A stretch of 18,993 bases of DNA from Candidatus Uhrbacteria bacterium (GTDB taxonomy: Bacteria; Patescibacteriota; Patescibacteriia; 2-12-FULL-60-25). The stretch is from assembly GCA_903828685.1 (NCBI GenBank), contig CAIKNB010000051.1, positions 1-18,993 on the forward strand, in the 5' to 3' direction. The translations under genes were made by a program, and so were the position numbers. Within the stretch, counting starts at the first letter, position 1. Each line of letters starts with the position of its first letter. The notes under the pieces are model-generated. The model was not told the origin of the DNA and did no database searches. It saw only the letters and a program-made list of their open reading frames with translations. This document shows, in pieces, positions 7,962-16,437 of the stretch.

Positions 7962-10607
7962 ATGTTAAGCTCCTCGGACCTTCAGAACTTCCATCTCGAC
8001 ACCGACAACTTCATGCGTCGGCTGGACGATGTCATGCAAAACGCGACGCCGCGCGGCAAGGAACAGCCGCGTTTGGACGCCAAAGCCGCACAGCAGCAGC
8101 TGGCCGACCTGGCCAAGCAGATCCAGGGCCAATCGCTGACAGCCAAAGACAACGACGAGCTTAAACTTTTGAACAACCTGACCGCTGATTTCAACAGCAG
8201 CAAGCCTTTTGGCGCGACACTGAATAAATTCAGACGCGGATACGACGAGTTCAAAAATAAGGGACGCAACGCATTCTTCAAAGCAGAACAAGCCAAAGTG
8301 CAACTTGCGGATGACCTGCGTCAGCAATTGAACGACACGCAAAAGGAAGTGAAAAAAAACCAGTCCGAGGTAACAGCTGCAGAAAAGGACTTCGCGAAAA
8401 CCGCAGCTGAACCGAACCAGTTCAAAGCTTTGAGCGACAGTGCTGCCAAATCCCTAAACAACCGCAACGCCAAAATCAAGACTTTATACAACCGACTCGC
8501 GAAAGAGAAACTTAGTTTAGATGACTTAAATAAAATCCAACAGGAAATCAAGACCGAAGCCGACGGAAACAAATCGGAGCTTGCAAGCTTCAAGACCAAC
8601 AGCCGTAAGATAATCCAACAAGCAGCCGCGCCAAAAAATGAAGCTGCAAAAAAGGATGAGGAGGAAGAAGGCACAGAAGAAAAACCAGAGATTAAAGAAG
8701 CAGAAAAAACGGAAGCGGGTACTGCAACCAGGGCGCAAACCGCAAAAACGCGGACTGCCGGTCGGACGGTTGAAGGAACTCCAGCCGGAAGTGTTACTGT
8801 CAAAACAACTCGAACAGCCGGAGCTACAGCGGCCGTTGCCGCTCCTGTCGCTGCCGCTACAACCCAAACAGCCGAAGTAACAGTAACAGCAACTGCCCAA
8901 GCCCAAACAGCCGCAACGCAATCCGCGGCCGCCGAGGTCACGGTATCGGCACAAAGCAAGATCGAACGCGCAGCTGCGGCACGCGGCATCTCGGCCACAG
9001 CAACACCTGCAGTTAACATCAACGTGACCGCCACGGCCATGGCCTTGACCGATGGCGCAGCGCAAGCCGTGCAGTGGATGCAAGCGCACCAGACTTTGAC
9101 GTCTGAACAAATCACCACGCAGGCCTTTCACGAAATCAACACACGCAGCGCGCGTGAGACCCAAGCTTCGTTCAGCAGCCCCCAAGAACTGAGCCGGACC
9201 AGAGCCCAAAACAGAGGTTTCGCGCACGGGTTGACTTCTGCCCTACAAAGCCGCGCTGCGCTGACCGGTGACGCGGGCTGGAGCCGCGCTGCAGCCAACG
9301 TATCCGCTTTTGCCCAAACCACAGCCGCGCAAACAGCAGCCAGCGGCGGCATGCCTGGCCTTGAATCACAAGCTGCCCCATCAATCCAAGAGCTCGATGA
9401 TCAGTGGGAGCATCTTTCCGCCAGCGGGAGCGTGCCTTCCGCAGCGCCCTCCAGACCGCCTGTAGCCAAAACTACCCTGTCTCAAAGCGGCAGACCAAGC
9501 CGAACCGCAACCGCGCCCGCAGCCTCATCGCGCGCACCGCGCCCCACGCCGCGAGCTGCCAATCTGCCGCCCGGAGTGACGCTCAAAAAAGAGCCATTAC
9601 ACCTGCCCGCAGGCGCTATGGCGGGGTCTTCCAATGAAACCGGAACCACGTTTTCAGAAGGGCCGGGTGGCGACACTGTCCTTTCAGAACAGAGCATAGG
9701 AGCAGGCTCTGAGCAGCCACGCACCTCAGTACTTGAAGAGTTCGCTCCATCATCCAAAAGCCTTTATCAAGATCAGATTGAAAACGTACCTCCTCCCATG
9801 GCCGGCGAAGAACTGACCGAGGAAGCAGAAAAAATGGGCGGCGGAGAAATGGTCACTAACCAAGCCATGGAACTGCAATCGCGCCGAATTCAAGAACAGA
9901 TGCTGGCAGCGCAACAATCGCTTATTCCGCAAGAACCACTGGGTTTGGGTACGAACAATCAAGTGCGGATGCAATCCCGAGCTAATGTAGCTGAAGACGA
10001 AGATGATGAAGATCAGGGACAAAACCAGGCAACAAGCGCAAGAAGCCAGAATCCAGTAGAAAGAGCGAAACAACTGCAAGAAGACATTGATAAAGCAAAG
10101 AAATATTACAATAAAGGCAAAGATCTCTTAAAGGGCGGAAAAAACGCGGCAAAGGCAGGACAAGAAGCGGCAAAAGGCGCGCAAACAGCGGTGCGTGCAG
10201 GTAGCAGCGGTGCGCGCGTGACCACTGAGTTGGCCGAAGGCATAACCAGTGAAGCCGTGGTTCCGCTCATCATCATGTTCGTGCAGATGAATCTCCAATT
10301 GATACTGAAATATTTGCTCAAAGGCGCGGAAGAGCTTACGGGAGAAAAGTTGGAAGAAGCCGGTGGCATAGCCGGAGAACAAGCCCAAACCGGAATCAAA
10401 TGGAGCAAGGAATTCCTTAACCAATCCCTTGCCGAAGATTTCTTTGTGATCTGCCTGGACTGCAATGTCTTTACAGCTTCATGCCCGTGCATGTGGTTTG
10501 TAGTACTGGCCCTATTAGCTCTAGTTTTGGTAATTTTAGGTACAGCTGCTGCCGTCAGCCCGGACTTACAGAGTCTTCTACTCCGTATGATGGGCATCAG
10601 CTCTTAA
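7962..10607 (+). CDS. Large low-complexity, probably tail-anchored protein of unknown function
   Basis: I do not recognise a family. The 881 residues fall into clear zones. Residues 1-225 are polar, Gln/Lys/Ala-rich and likely coiled coil. Residues about 225-255 are a Glu/Lys run, and about 260-375 an Ala/Thr/Val-rich stretch with TVTATA-like repeats. A short more ordered region (about 375-470) is followed by a Pro/Ser/Ala linker (about 475-550) and acidic, Gln-rich sequence to about 700. Residues about 705-745 are a Lys/Ala/Gly-rich helix. The C terminus has a hydrophobic segment (about 764-788), four cysteines in C-x2-C-x6-C-x-C spacing (831, 834, 841, 843) and a strong transmembrane helix (about 845-866) with a 15-residue tail. 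No signal peptide is seen, so most of the chain is predicted cytoplasmic. It sits 11 bp after clpC and 58 bp before the secretion-like cluster and could belong to either. No Shine-Dalgarno site was found. Confidence 0.8.
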   Translation: MLSSSDLQNFHLDTDNFMRRLDDVMQNATPRGKEQPRLDAKAAQQQLADLAKQIQGQSLTAKDNDELKLLNNLTADFNSSKPFGATLNKFRRGYDEFKNKGRNAFFKAEQAKVQLADDLRQQLNDTQKEVKKNQSEVTAAEKDFAKTAAEPNQFKALSDSAAKSLNNRNAKIKTLYNRLAKEKLSLDDLNKIQQEIKTEADGNKSELASFKTNSRKIIQQAAAPKNEAAKKDEEEEGTEEKPEIKEAEKTEAGTATRAQTAKTRTAGRTVEGTPAGSVTVKTTRTAGATAAVAAPVAAATTQTAEVTVTATAQAQTAATQSAAAEVTVSAQSKIERAAAARGISATATPAVNINVTATAMALTDGAAQAVQWMQAHQTLTSEQITTQAFHEINTRSARETQASFSSPQELSRTRAQNRGFAHGLTSALQSRAALTGDAGWSRAAANVSAFAQTTAAQTAASGGMPGLESQAAPSIQELDDQWEHLSASGSVPSAAPSRPPVAKTTLSQSGRPSRTATAPAASSRAPRPTPRAANLPPGVTLKKEPLHLPAGAMAGSSNETGTTFSEGPGGDTVLSEQSIGAGSEQPRTSVLEEFAPSSKSLYQDQIENVPPPMAGEELTEEAEKMGGGEMVTNQAMELQSRRIQEQMLAAQQSLIPQEPLGLGTNNQVRMQSRANVAEDEDDEDQGQNQATSARSQNPVERAKQLQEDIDKAKKYYNKGKDLLKGGKNAAKAGQEAAKGAQTAVRAGSSGARVTTELAEGITSEAVVPLIIMFVQMNLQLILKYLLKGAEELTGEKLEEAGGIAGEQAQTGIKWSKEFLNQSLAEDFFVICLDCNVFTASCPCMWFVVLALLALVLVILGTAAAVSPDLQSLLLRMMGISS

Positions 10608-10650
10608 TTCACCTGCTTTCGACAGACTACACCTTAATGCGCCCAACAGA

Positions 10651-10656
10651 TATAAT
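10651..10656 (+). promoter_or_regulatory. Probable -10 box (TATAAT) before the beta-propeller gene
   Basis: A perfect TATAAT lies 9 bases before the ATG at 10666, in the 58-bp gap after the tail-anchored protein gene. No TTGACA-like box is seen at 16-18 bases upstream and there is no TGn extension. A start about 7 bases downstream of the hexamer would give an almost leaderless mRNA. It is the likely promoter for the propeller/oxidoreductase/fusion cluster. Confidence 0.4.
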
Positions 10657-10665
10657 GCCAATAAT

Positions 10666-11904
10666 ATGACTGAACGCACCAAAAAAATACTCTTCGCGGT
10701 GTTTTTTATTCTCTTCTCCTTGGCTATGGGTTACGGCCTTTATTGGATGTTCTTCCGCGCCGCGCTGCCTGGCGCCAAACCGACCACCACCTCTCTCCCC
10801 AGCGGACAACTGCCGCAAGCCGGTACAGGAACTCCGCAAGCCACCTCCACCAGCGCAGGACCGGGCGGCTTACCCACGGCCGGAGGCGTGGCTGCCCCGG
10901 TCGAAGAAGGTGCTGGAGCACCGACAACGCCTTCAAAAATCCATTTGCTGCGCGATGGCGTAACGCAAGCCATTTCCGGATCGCCTGACGGAAACGGCGC
11001 ACGCTTTTATAATCCGGACGACGGACGTTTTTATCGCGTCGCGGATGATGGCACTATCACCTTAATGGGCGACAAGCAGTTCTTCAACGTCAACAATGTG
11101 AATTGGGGCAACAAAACAGACCAGGTGATCCTGCAATTCCCGGACGGTTCTAACGTATATTACGACTTCGCCAAACAGCAGCAGGTTACGCTGCCCAGCC
11201 ACTGGCAGGATTTCAATTTCGCACCTGATGACAGCAAGGTCGTTTCCAAAAGCATCGGCGTAGACACTTCTAACCGCTTCCTTATCACTGCGAAACCTGA
11301 CGGTACCGAGGCCAAGGCCCTGGAATCGCTCGATGAGAATGCTAACTTGACCCATTCTTCATGGTCGCCCAACGGCCAAGTTTTAGCCTGGTCGGAAACC
11401 GGGACTCCGCAGCCGGAGAATGGACAAGAAATCATTCTAGCCGGACAACATCATGAAAATTTCCCCGCCCTGATGGTGCCGGGACGCGACTTTTTACCCA
11501 ACTGGTCGCCTACGGGAAAAGACATTCTGTATAGCGTCTGGAACACCGATACAGGCGACCGGCCGACCCTGTGGGTCAGCTCCGGCGATACGGCCAGCAT
11601 CGGCGCCAATCGCGAACCGCTCAAACTCAACACTTGGGCCGACAAGTGCGCCTGGGCCAGCGACACGCTGCTTTACTGCGGTGTGCCTCAAGATTTACCG
11701 GAAGGTGCCGGACTGCAACGTAGCGATTTCGCGACTTTGCCGGACGATATCTATCGCGTTGACTTAGCCTCAGGCGCAGCCACCAAAATGAATTTGCCCG
11801 ACCTAACCCATGCTGTACGCACGCCGGTTGTGAATAAAGACGGCAGCAAACTCATCTTCACGGATGCAGCCAACGGAAAGCTCTATAGCTACGACCTGAA
11901 ATAA
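10666..11904 (+). CDS. Membrane-anchored TolB/WD40-like beta-propeller protein
   Basis: Exported scaffold-type protein of 412 aa with no recognised catalytic motif. One N-terminal transmembrane helix (about 8-30) is followed by a Gly/Pro/Thr/Ala linker (about 35-90), then a repeat domain to the C terminus. Blade-like repeats of the PD40/TolB type are visible: SPDGNGARFYNPDDGRFYRV (106-125), SWSPNGQVLAWSE (232-244), NWSPTGKDILYSV (279-291), CAWASDTLLYCGV (328-340) and NKDGSKLIFTDAANGKLYSY (390-409). The charge pattern (MTERTKK before the helix) puts the propeller outside the cytoplasmic membrane. Two cysteines (328 and 338) flank one blade strand and could form a disulfide. It ends one base before the DsbA-like gene, so both are in one operon. 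Binding a partner of the neighbouring pilin-fusion apparatus is an inference. Confidence 0.78.
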   Translation: MTERTKKILFAVFFILFSLAMGYGLYWMFFRAALPGAKPTTTSLPSGQLPQAGTGTPQATSTSAGPGGLPTAGGVAAPVEEGAGAPTTPSKIHLLRDGVTQAISGSPDGNGARFYNPDDGRFYRVADDGTITLMGDKQFFNVNNVNWGNKTDQVILQFPDGSNVYYDFAKQQQVTLPSHWQDFNFAPDDSKVVSKSIGVDTSNRFLITAKPDGTEAKALESLDENANLTHSSWSPNGQVLAWSETGTPQPENGQEIILAGQHHENFPALMVPGRDFLPNWSPTGKDILYSVWNTDTGDRPTLWVSSGDTASIGANREPLKLNTWADKCAWASDTLLYCGVPQDLPEGAGLQRSDFATLPDDIYRVDLASGAATKMNLPDLTHAVRTPVVNKDGSKLIFTDAANGKLYSYDLK

Positions 11905-11905
11905 T

Positions 11906-12598
11906 ATGGATCGCCAACGTGTAACCTTAATTTCAGTCTTCATTATAATTCTGCTGGGTTTGTGCGGCTGGATGGTCTATTCCGGCGTCATCAAAACGCG
12001 CAGCATGTACGTAGCCGGTGCGCCTCCGTCGGATCTGGTGAACGCCGTGCTGCCGCAAACCGTAGATTTGAACCAGATGCGTCCGCCAGCACCGCGTACG
12101 ACGGATTTCATGCGCTACGGTGGAGTCACCTCATCAGCTTCAGTCATTATGTTCGGTGACTATAACTGCGCCGATTGTAAAAAGCTTGAGAGCTCCCTGC
12201 GCCAAGTCCTGCCTAAATATAACGGAGCAGTACGGTACATTTGGCGCGACTTGCCGCAGTCCCAAGGCAAATACGATATTGATGCAGCGATCTATGCCTA
12301 CTGCGCCGGCATGCAGAACCGATTCTGGGAAACGCATGACGCGCTCATGATCTTGAGCCCCAACCTGGATGACTTTGCGCTTAACGACCTGACGGTCAGG
12401 CTCAAACTCGATTCCAACGCTCTGGCGTCCTGTCGCATGGATCCTAAGGTCAAAGCCACTATCCAATATGATGCCATGGTCGCGGGCGGTGACGGCGTCA
12501 CGTCTACGCCTATACTGTTTATCGGCACGCAGGCCTCAAAAGGTTATCTTCCGGCTGATGAGGTTGATAAACGAATCAAACTTTTCCTTGGATCCTAG
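11906..12598 (+). CDS. Membrane-anchored DsbA-like thiol:disulfide oxidoreductase
   Basis: Thioredoxin-fold protein of 230 aa predicted to make or shuffle disulfides in exported proteins. An N-terminal transmembrane helix (about 6-27) anchors it with the catalytic domain outside. The active site is GDYNCADC (84-91, a CxxC pair at Cys88 and Cys91). The cis-proline loop TSTPILFIG (199-207, Pro202) and the intervening all-helical insertion are typical of the DsbA/DsbG-like thioredoxin family common in Gram-positives and Patescibacteria. Two extra cysteines (133 and 176) lie in the helical insertion. It starts one base after the propeller gene and ends 4 bp before the first cysteine-rich fusion gene, so its likely clients are the adjacent Cys-rich proteins. 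No DsbB/VKOR partner is in the window. Whether it works as oxidase or isomerase cannot be told from sequence. Confidence 0.88.
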   Translation: MDRQRVTLISVFIIILLGLCGWMVYSGVIKTRSMYVAGAPPSDLVNAVLPQTVDLNQMRPPAPRTTDFMRYGGVTSSASVIMFGDYNCADCKKLESSLRQVLPKYNGAVRYIWRDLPQSQGKYDIDAAIYAYCAGMQNRFWETHDALMILSPNLDDFALNDLTVRLKLDSNALASCRMDPKVKATIQYDAMVAGGDGVTSTPILFIGTQASKGYLPADEVDKRIKLFLGS

Positions 12599-12602
12599 TT
12601 CC

Positions 12603-14312
12603 ATGACTCAAACCTGCGCCACAGCTAAAATCAGCATTCTCAAGAGCGGTGCAACCCTGCTGCTGGCGTTTTTGTCCTTCGGTCTCACCGCACAAGTGGC
12701 GCTGGCCGGCTGCTGCAGCTGTTACCGCGACGATCCGAATGTCCTGACCTGCCTCACCACAACCTACGCTTGCAGCGATGTTATCTCCAAAGTCCAAATA
12801 ATCAATCCAAGCCTTAGTGGGTTGACCTGCGATAGCGACATTGACCAAGGCCAATGCCGCACTATTCCTAACGGTGGGGTCTGCAGCACGGTCTCAACCG
12901 TTGAAGCATTCTCCGGTAGTTCTAGCTCCACCCTCAAAGAAAAGTACGTCCCCACCATTCCCCAGCTGAACGAGGACATACCTACACTACAATTTTCCAA
13001 CAACGTGCAGAACATTAAAGGCATCGCAAGTGTCCCCTATCTTGCGCAATACATCGCCGCCTTTTACCGCTATCTACTTGGCGTCACAGTCATAACCGCA
13101 GGCTGCGTAGTGGTGTATGGCGGATTCCTTTACATCCTGGGTTCGACTGCTACAACCATTAAGTCCGGCAAAGACAAAATCTTCGGCGCCTTGATCGGAC
13201 TGTTGCTCGTTGTGGGCGCTACGGCCATCTTGAATCTGATAAACCCGCAACTAGCGACCGTAAAGCCTTTACCCGTCAACGTCGTAAAACACGACGATGA
13301 GTTCATGGCTGCTTTAGACGGTACGGCCGGCGAAGGAGTGCCTGATCCTGCGACTCTGCAGAATCAAATCAATCAGGCTATCCAAAACGGACTACCGCCG
13401 ACTTCAACCGAAACCGGACAGCAGCCGGTGCCCCAAAGCACAGACTGGGTAACTGACACGGATGGCAAACAACTCTGGCCAAAAAGCTGCGCCGGCTTTC
13501 AACTTTCGGGCAATGGCAACAAACCTGGCACGTATACAGCCATGTATCGCGCTTTGGCCGGCAAGCCGCACACTGAAGCCGGTTTAGCCCAACTGCTAAC
13601 AGAATGGGTAGATATCAGCAAGAGCGGAACCTTCTACGCGCGCGGAATCGATTCCAAAAAAATCATTCCGCAATTCAGCGACAATAATAAACTCAACACC
13701 TTTTATTTTAGGTGGTGGATCATCAATCAAATCTACAACATAAAAAAATGGCGCACGACGGCTATGCTTGACCCAGCCGCCTGCGGCACGGATTTGCCGA
13801 CTTCATCCAGCGGCATACCAGGATTCTTCGCTAAAAAAGCAAACGCCGACAGACTGCTGCCTTGCATGAATGCAGTCTTAGACGTCTACAATAATACCTA
13901 CCTGAAAGTCGCCCAGTGTTTCGATGTCTATAACAACCAGTGTTCGGGCAATGCTTGGGCGCTGGCCGGAGCGATGGGTAAATCAACTACCTCTAAGTAT
14001 GACTTCACTTATCAAGGCAATGACGCACTACTTGAGGGTATATCCAACAAAGAGGTCAAACCAGGTGCGCTAATCATGATCAACAATGCGCATCACATCA
14101 TGTACACCGGGGGTTTGGGCTTGAGTTTTGAGGTGATTGAAATCGGCGGGATGGACGGCTCTTCCTATAAATCGCCCAGCATCAAGGTCAAGCCAGGATT
14201 CTTCGGTGAAACTGAGACGAGCTTCGGTTCAGGCATCAATACCGTCGCCACGCTTCAATCGTACATCGCGAATTTTCCCAACCCCACCTATTACGTCAAT
14301 AACATATGGTAA
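12603..14312 (+). CDS. Exported Cys-rich / T4SS-pilin-core / NlpC-P60-like fusion protein (paralogue 1)
   Basis: Predicted envelope protein of 569 aa with the unusual order: signal peptide (about 1-35, ending VALA), eight-cysteine domain (Cys37-Cys94), IPQL-containing linker, pilin-like core of two membrane helices (144-217, with VYGGFLYILGS at 171-181), a Gln/Pro/Thr linker (about 245-280), and a large C-terminal domain. That domain ends with an NlpC/P60-like pattern: Cys447 in NNQCSGNAWAL, then KPGALIMINNAHHIMYTGG (486-504) with His497/His498, then EIGGMDGSS (513-521). The match to paralogue 2 after the His is clear; the peptidase call is weaker because the usual Asp-Cys and Gly-Asp pairs are Gln-Cys and Gly-Ala. 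The ORF stays open upstream inside the oxidoreductase gene, but ATG 12603 is chosen because the signal peptide starts there. The next gene overlaps its end by 7 bases. Confidence 0.85.
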   Translation: MTQTCATAKISILKSGATLLLAFLSFGLTAQVALAGCCSCYRDDPNVLTCLTTTYACSDVISKVQIINPSLSGLTCDSDIDQGQCRTIPNGGVCSTVSTVEAFSGSSSSTLKEKYVPTIPQLNEDIPTLQFSNNVQNIKGIASVPYLAQYIAAFYRYLLGVTVITAGCVVVYGGFLYILGSTATTIKSGKDKIFGALIGLLLVVGATAILNLINPQLATVKPLPVNVVKHDDEFMAALDGTAGEGVPDPATLQNQINQAIQNGLPPTSTETGQQPVPQSTDWVTDTDGKQLWPKSCAGFQLSGNGNKPGTYTAMYRALAGKPHTEAGLAQLLTEWVDISKSGTFYARGIDSKKIIPQFSDNNKLNTFYFRWWIINQIYNIKKWRTTAMLDPAACGTDLPTSSSGIPGFFAKKANADRLLPCMNAVLDVYNNTYLKVAQCFDVYNNQCSGNAWALAGAMGKSTTSKYDFTYQGNDALLEGISNKEVKPGALIMINNAHHIMYTGGLGLSFEVIEIGGMDGSSYKSPSIKVKPGFFGETETSFGSGINTVATLQSYIANFPNPTYYVNNIW

Positions 14313-16366
14313 GCGTGATGCGCGCCAGTGAAACCGGCCTCCGACGGAACTTGACGGCGCTGATACTTGCCGCGTGTTGCAGTTATTTGCTTTTGGCTCC
14401 GGTCCAAGTATTGGCGACCTGCTGCAAATGCCATCCTCCTACAGACCCGACGGCAAACATCTGTCTCACGATTAGCGGCACTAACTGCCCAACCACGCTT
14501 TCCGGCACGACTTGTGACAGCACGACTTACACCGATGACCAATGCAAGCTGATAGCCGACGGCGGCTTTTGCGGCAATCTGAGCGATGCGTCAGCCTACC
14601 AGGTACCGAACTCCAAAACAATCAAAGGCACGGTAAGCTCTATGGTGACCAAGGCCCTCAATCCAAAATTAGGCGTGGATATCCCCGGCTTGACCATCAG
14701 CCCCGTAACGCAAAGCAACGGACAGGTTATCGTGCCGTTCATCGCGCAATACGTGGCTGGCGTTTACCGCTATGCTTCTTCAATCGCCATCATCGCAGCT
14801 GCGCTCATGATCGTTTATGGCGGCTTTCTTTATATTTTGGGTTCATCCATCAAATCCATCTCAACAGGCAAACAGCACATCATCGATGCGGTCATCGGGC
14901 TGATCCTGCTTCTCGGATCATACGCCTTGCTCAACCTGGTGAATCCGACGCTGGTCAACCCGAAACCCATTCTTCTCCAGACGGTCATTCCCAAGGATTT
15001 TTCCGATATGCTGGACATGACCGGTTTCTCGGACAGTTACGCTGTCTATCCGCCCGGCTCTAATCCAGGCTCAAACAACGGCTCTGCTCCTCGGCTTCCG
15101 CCGCCCGGCACCTACGCCCAAGTCCAGGGTGAAAACCCAAACCAACCCACGGGCAAGATGGGCCAGTCCGTTTTAATCCAAGGCATCGTGCCTACTGGAA
15201 ACGGTTCGCAGCGCATCCGTGCCTTCTGTACTACCCGCGCCGATGCGGCTAACCTAAAGTCATACGACGAAAAAATTCCCGCCTTAGTCAGGGCCGTGCT
15301 GGGTTTCAAGCAAATCTGTATTGACGAAAAATCATGCGCGTATGTACGGACAGGCTTCACCGACCTGAATAGCGGCAAAGTCATAGGCGGCGGTTCTGAT
15401 GCGCCGTTCCTCGTCAGGAATATCACCAATATCATCGGCATCAGCCCCATCCCCTGGGATTCCGACTGCCAGGATGAATGGAATGCCATCGGAGGATCCA
15501 AAGGTTTTTATGATCTCTACAAACCTCCGAATTCCGATCCCAAGGTGGCTGATTTCGATTGGTCCAATGGCGGCGGAAAATGCTATAACCAGATCAAGCA
15601 GGTCTATGACCAAAAATTCGTGGACGTCCTATCCAATCACTATATTTTAGGCGGCGATTGCGGCAGCACCATGGCGCAAATCTACCGCTGCGCCGGAGCG
15701 CAAATCGGCGGAGGCGATAACTTCCAGAACATCGTAGGCTGGGCCAAGCTACCGACTGACAGCCCCCTGTTCATTGTGAGGAACGCAAAGAGCATGGACG
15801 ACTTCGACTCGCAGTTAGCTAATCACGGCGGGCCAAAATTCGGCGACATTATTGTCGCCGGCAACCTTAGCACCAACCATAACTTCATGTTTACAGGCGG
15901 CCGCGATGACGTGCCTTTCGATCTCTTCGAGATGGGAGGAGGACAGGGACTGGACGGAACCAGCGTGGTCGGAGTGCAAGTCAGCACTAAAGGCTGGGAC
16001 ATAAAACAAAATCCCATCGGGGGTATGCGCATCCAAGGCGTAGGCGGCAATGTAGATGACGGGACCAAAAATCTCCATGACTACGTAGATAGCTACGCGG
16101 CAAAAGGCAATCGCTGGCCGGTTTCCGTCATCCGGCCTTACCAATTCACCACTTGCCAGAGCCGCAGCGAATGCAAAGACGGTGAAGCCTGCAAATGCAC
16201 AGCTTTAGACGCAGGCAACTGGGGAAACAACAAATGCGGCCTGGCCAATACCTGCCACAAAGGAAAACCCGGAACCTACTGCAACGAAGATGAGCAGTGC
16301 ATAAACCCCATGGTATGCGATACGGCCAAGCACATATGCGTCTCACCTCCTGCAGCAAGTTCCTGA
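14306..16366 (+). CDS. Exported Cys-rich / T4SS-pilin-core / NlpC-P60-like fusion protein with C-terminal cysteine knot-like tail (paralogue 2)
   Basis: Envelope protein of 686 aa. Order: signal peptide (to about 37, ending VLA), eight-cysteine domain (Cys39-Cys89), linker with NPKLGVDIPGL (119-129), pilin-like two-helix core (143-216, YGGFLYILGSS at 171-181), Pro/Gly/Asn linker (about 248-285), then a papain-like NlpC/P60 domain. The likely nucleophile is Cys452 in GGDCGSTMAQIYRCAG (449-464). The His is probably His525 in FGDIIVAGNLSTNHNFMFTGG (read as 512-532), followed by FEMGGGQGLDG (541-551). The predicted role is peptidoglycan endopeptidase or amidase; substrate unknown. A tail with ten cysteines in about 60 residues (617-678) resembles small disulfide-knot modules. 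ATG 14306 gives a 7-bp overlap with paralogue 1; ATG 14318 is an alternative just before the basic part of the signal peptide. Confidence 0.85.
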   Translation: MVSVMRASETGLRRNLTALILAACCSYLLLAPVQVLATCCKCHPPTDPTANICLTISGTNCPTTLSGTTCDSTTYTDDQCKLIADGGFCGNLSDASAYQVPNSKTIKGTVSSMVTKALNPKLGVDIPGLTISPVTQSNGQVIVPFIAQYVAGVYRYASSIAIIAAALMIVYGGFLYILGSSIKSISTGKQHIIDAVIGLILLLGSYALLNLVNPTLVNPKPILLQTVIPKDFSDMLDMTGFSDSYAVYPPGSNPGSNNGSAPRLPPPGTYAQVQGENPNQPTGKMGQSVLIQGIVPTGNGSQRIRAFCTTRADAANLKSYDEKIPALVRAVLGFKQICIDEKSCAYVRTGFTDLNSGKVIGGGSDAPFLVRNITNIIGISPIPWDSDCQDEWNAIGGSKGFYDLYKPPNSDPKVADFDWSNGGGKCYNQIKQVYDQKFVDVLSNHYILGGDCGSTMAQIYRCAGAQIGGGDNFQNIVGWAKLPTDSPLFIVRNAKSMDDFDSQLANHGGPKFGDIIVAGNLSTNHNFMFTGGRDDVPFDLFEMGGGQGLDGTSVVGVQVSTKGWDIKQNPIGGMRIQGVGGNVDDGTKNLHDYVDSYAAKGNRWPVSVIRPYQFTTCQSRSECKDGEACKCTALDAGNWGNNKCGLANTCHKGKPGTYCNEDEQCINPMVCDTAKHICVSPPAASS

Positions 16367-16396
16367 AGAATATACGGATTACGTCGTAGTTCAAAC

Positions 16397-16409
16397 GGGT
16401 AATTTACCC
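16397..16409. promoter_or_regulatory. 13-bp palindrome, possible operator
   Basis: GGGTAA-T-TTACCC is a perfect inverted repeat ending 10 bases before the -10 hexamer of the next gene, so it sits about where a -35 box would be. Its position suits a repressor or activator site for the third fusion gene. No regulator gene is in the window. Confidence 0.4.
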
Positions 16410-16416
16410 TAAAATT

Positions 16417-16425
16417 TGATATAAT
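16417..16425 (+). promoter_or_regulatory. Extended -10 promoter (TGATATAAT) before paralogue 3
   Basis: A perfect TATAAT (16420-16425) is preceded by TGn, the extended -10 form, which can work without a good -35 box; none is seen. The ATG follows 12 bases after the hexamer, so transcripts would start only about 5-6 bases before the codon. GGGG (16427-16430) lies 7 bases before the ATG, but it would be outside or at the edge of such an mRNA. The promoter suggests paralogues 3 and 4 can be expressed separately from the upstream genes. Confidence 0.55.
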
Positions 16426-16437
16426 TGGGGTTGCCGC

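Noticed and set aside
8321..9118. Minus-strand frame encoding a very hydrophobic Ala/Val/Ser-rich chain
   Set aside because: It is the antisense of the Ala/Thr-rich repeat zone of the 881-aa protein; the hydrophobicity follows from GCx/ACx codons read backwards.
10608..10650. Terminator after the 881-aa protein gene
   Set aside because: No stem followed by a T-run could be found in this gap.
12468..12602. Upstream extension of fusion paralogue 1 into the oxidoreductase gene
   Set aside because: It would bury the signal peptide behind 45 residues and overlap the oxidoreductase by over 120 bases; ATG 12603 fits the signal peptide.
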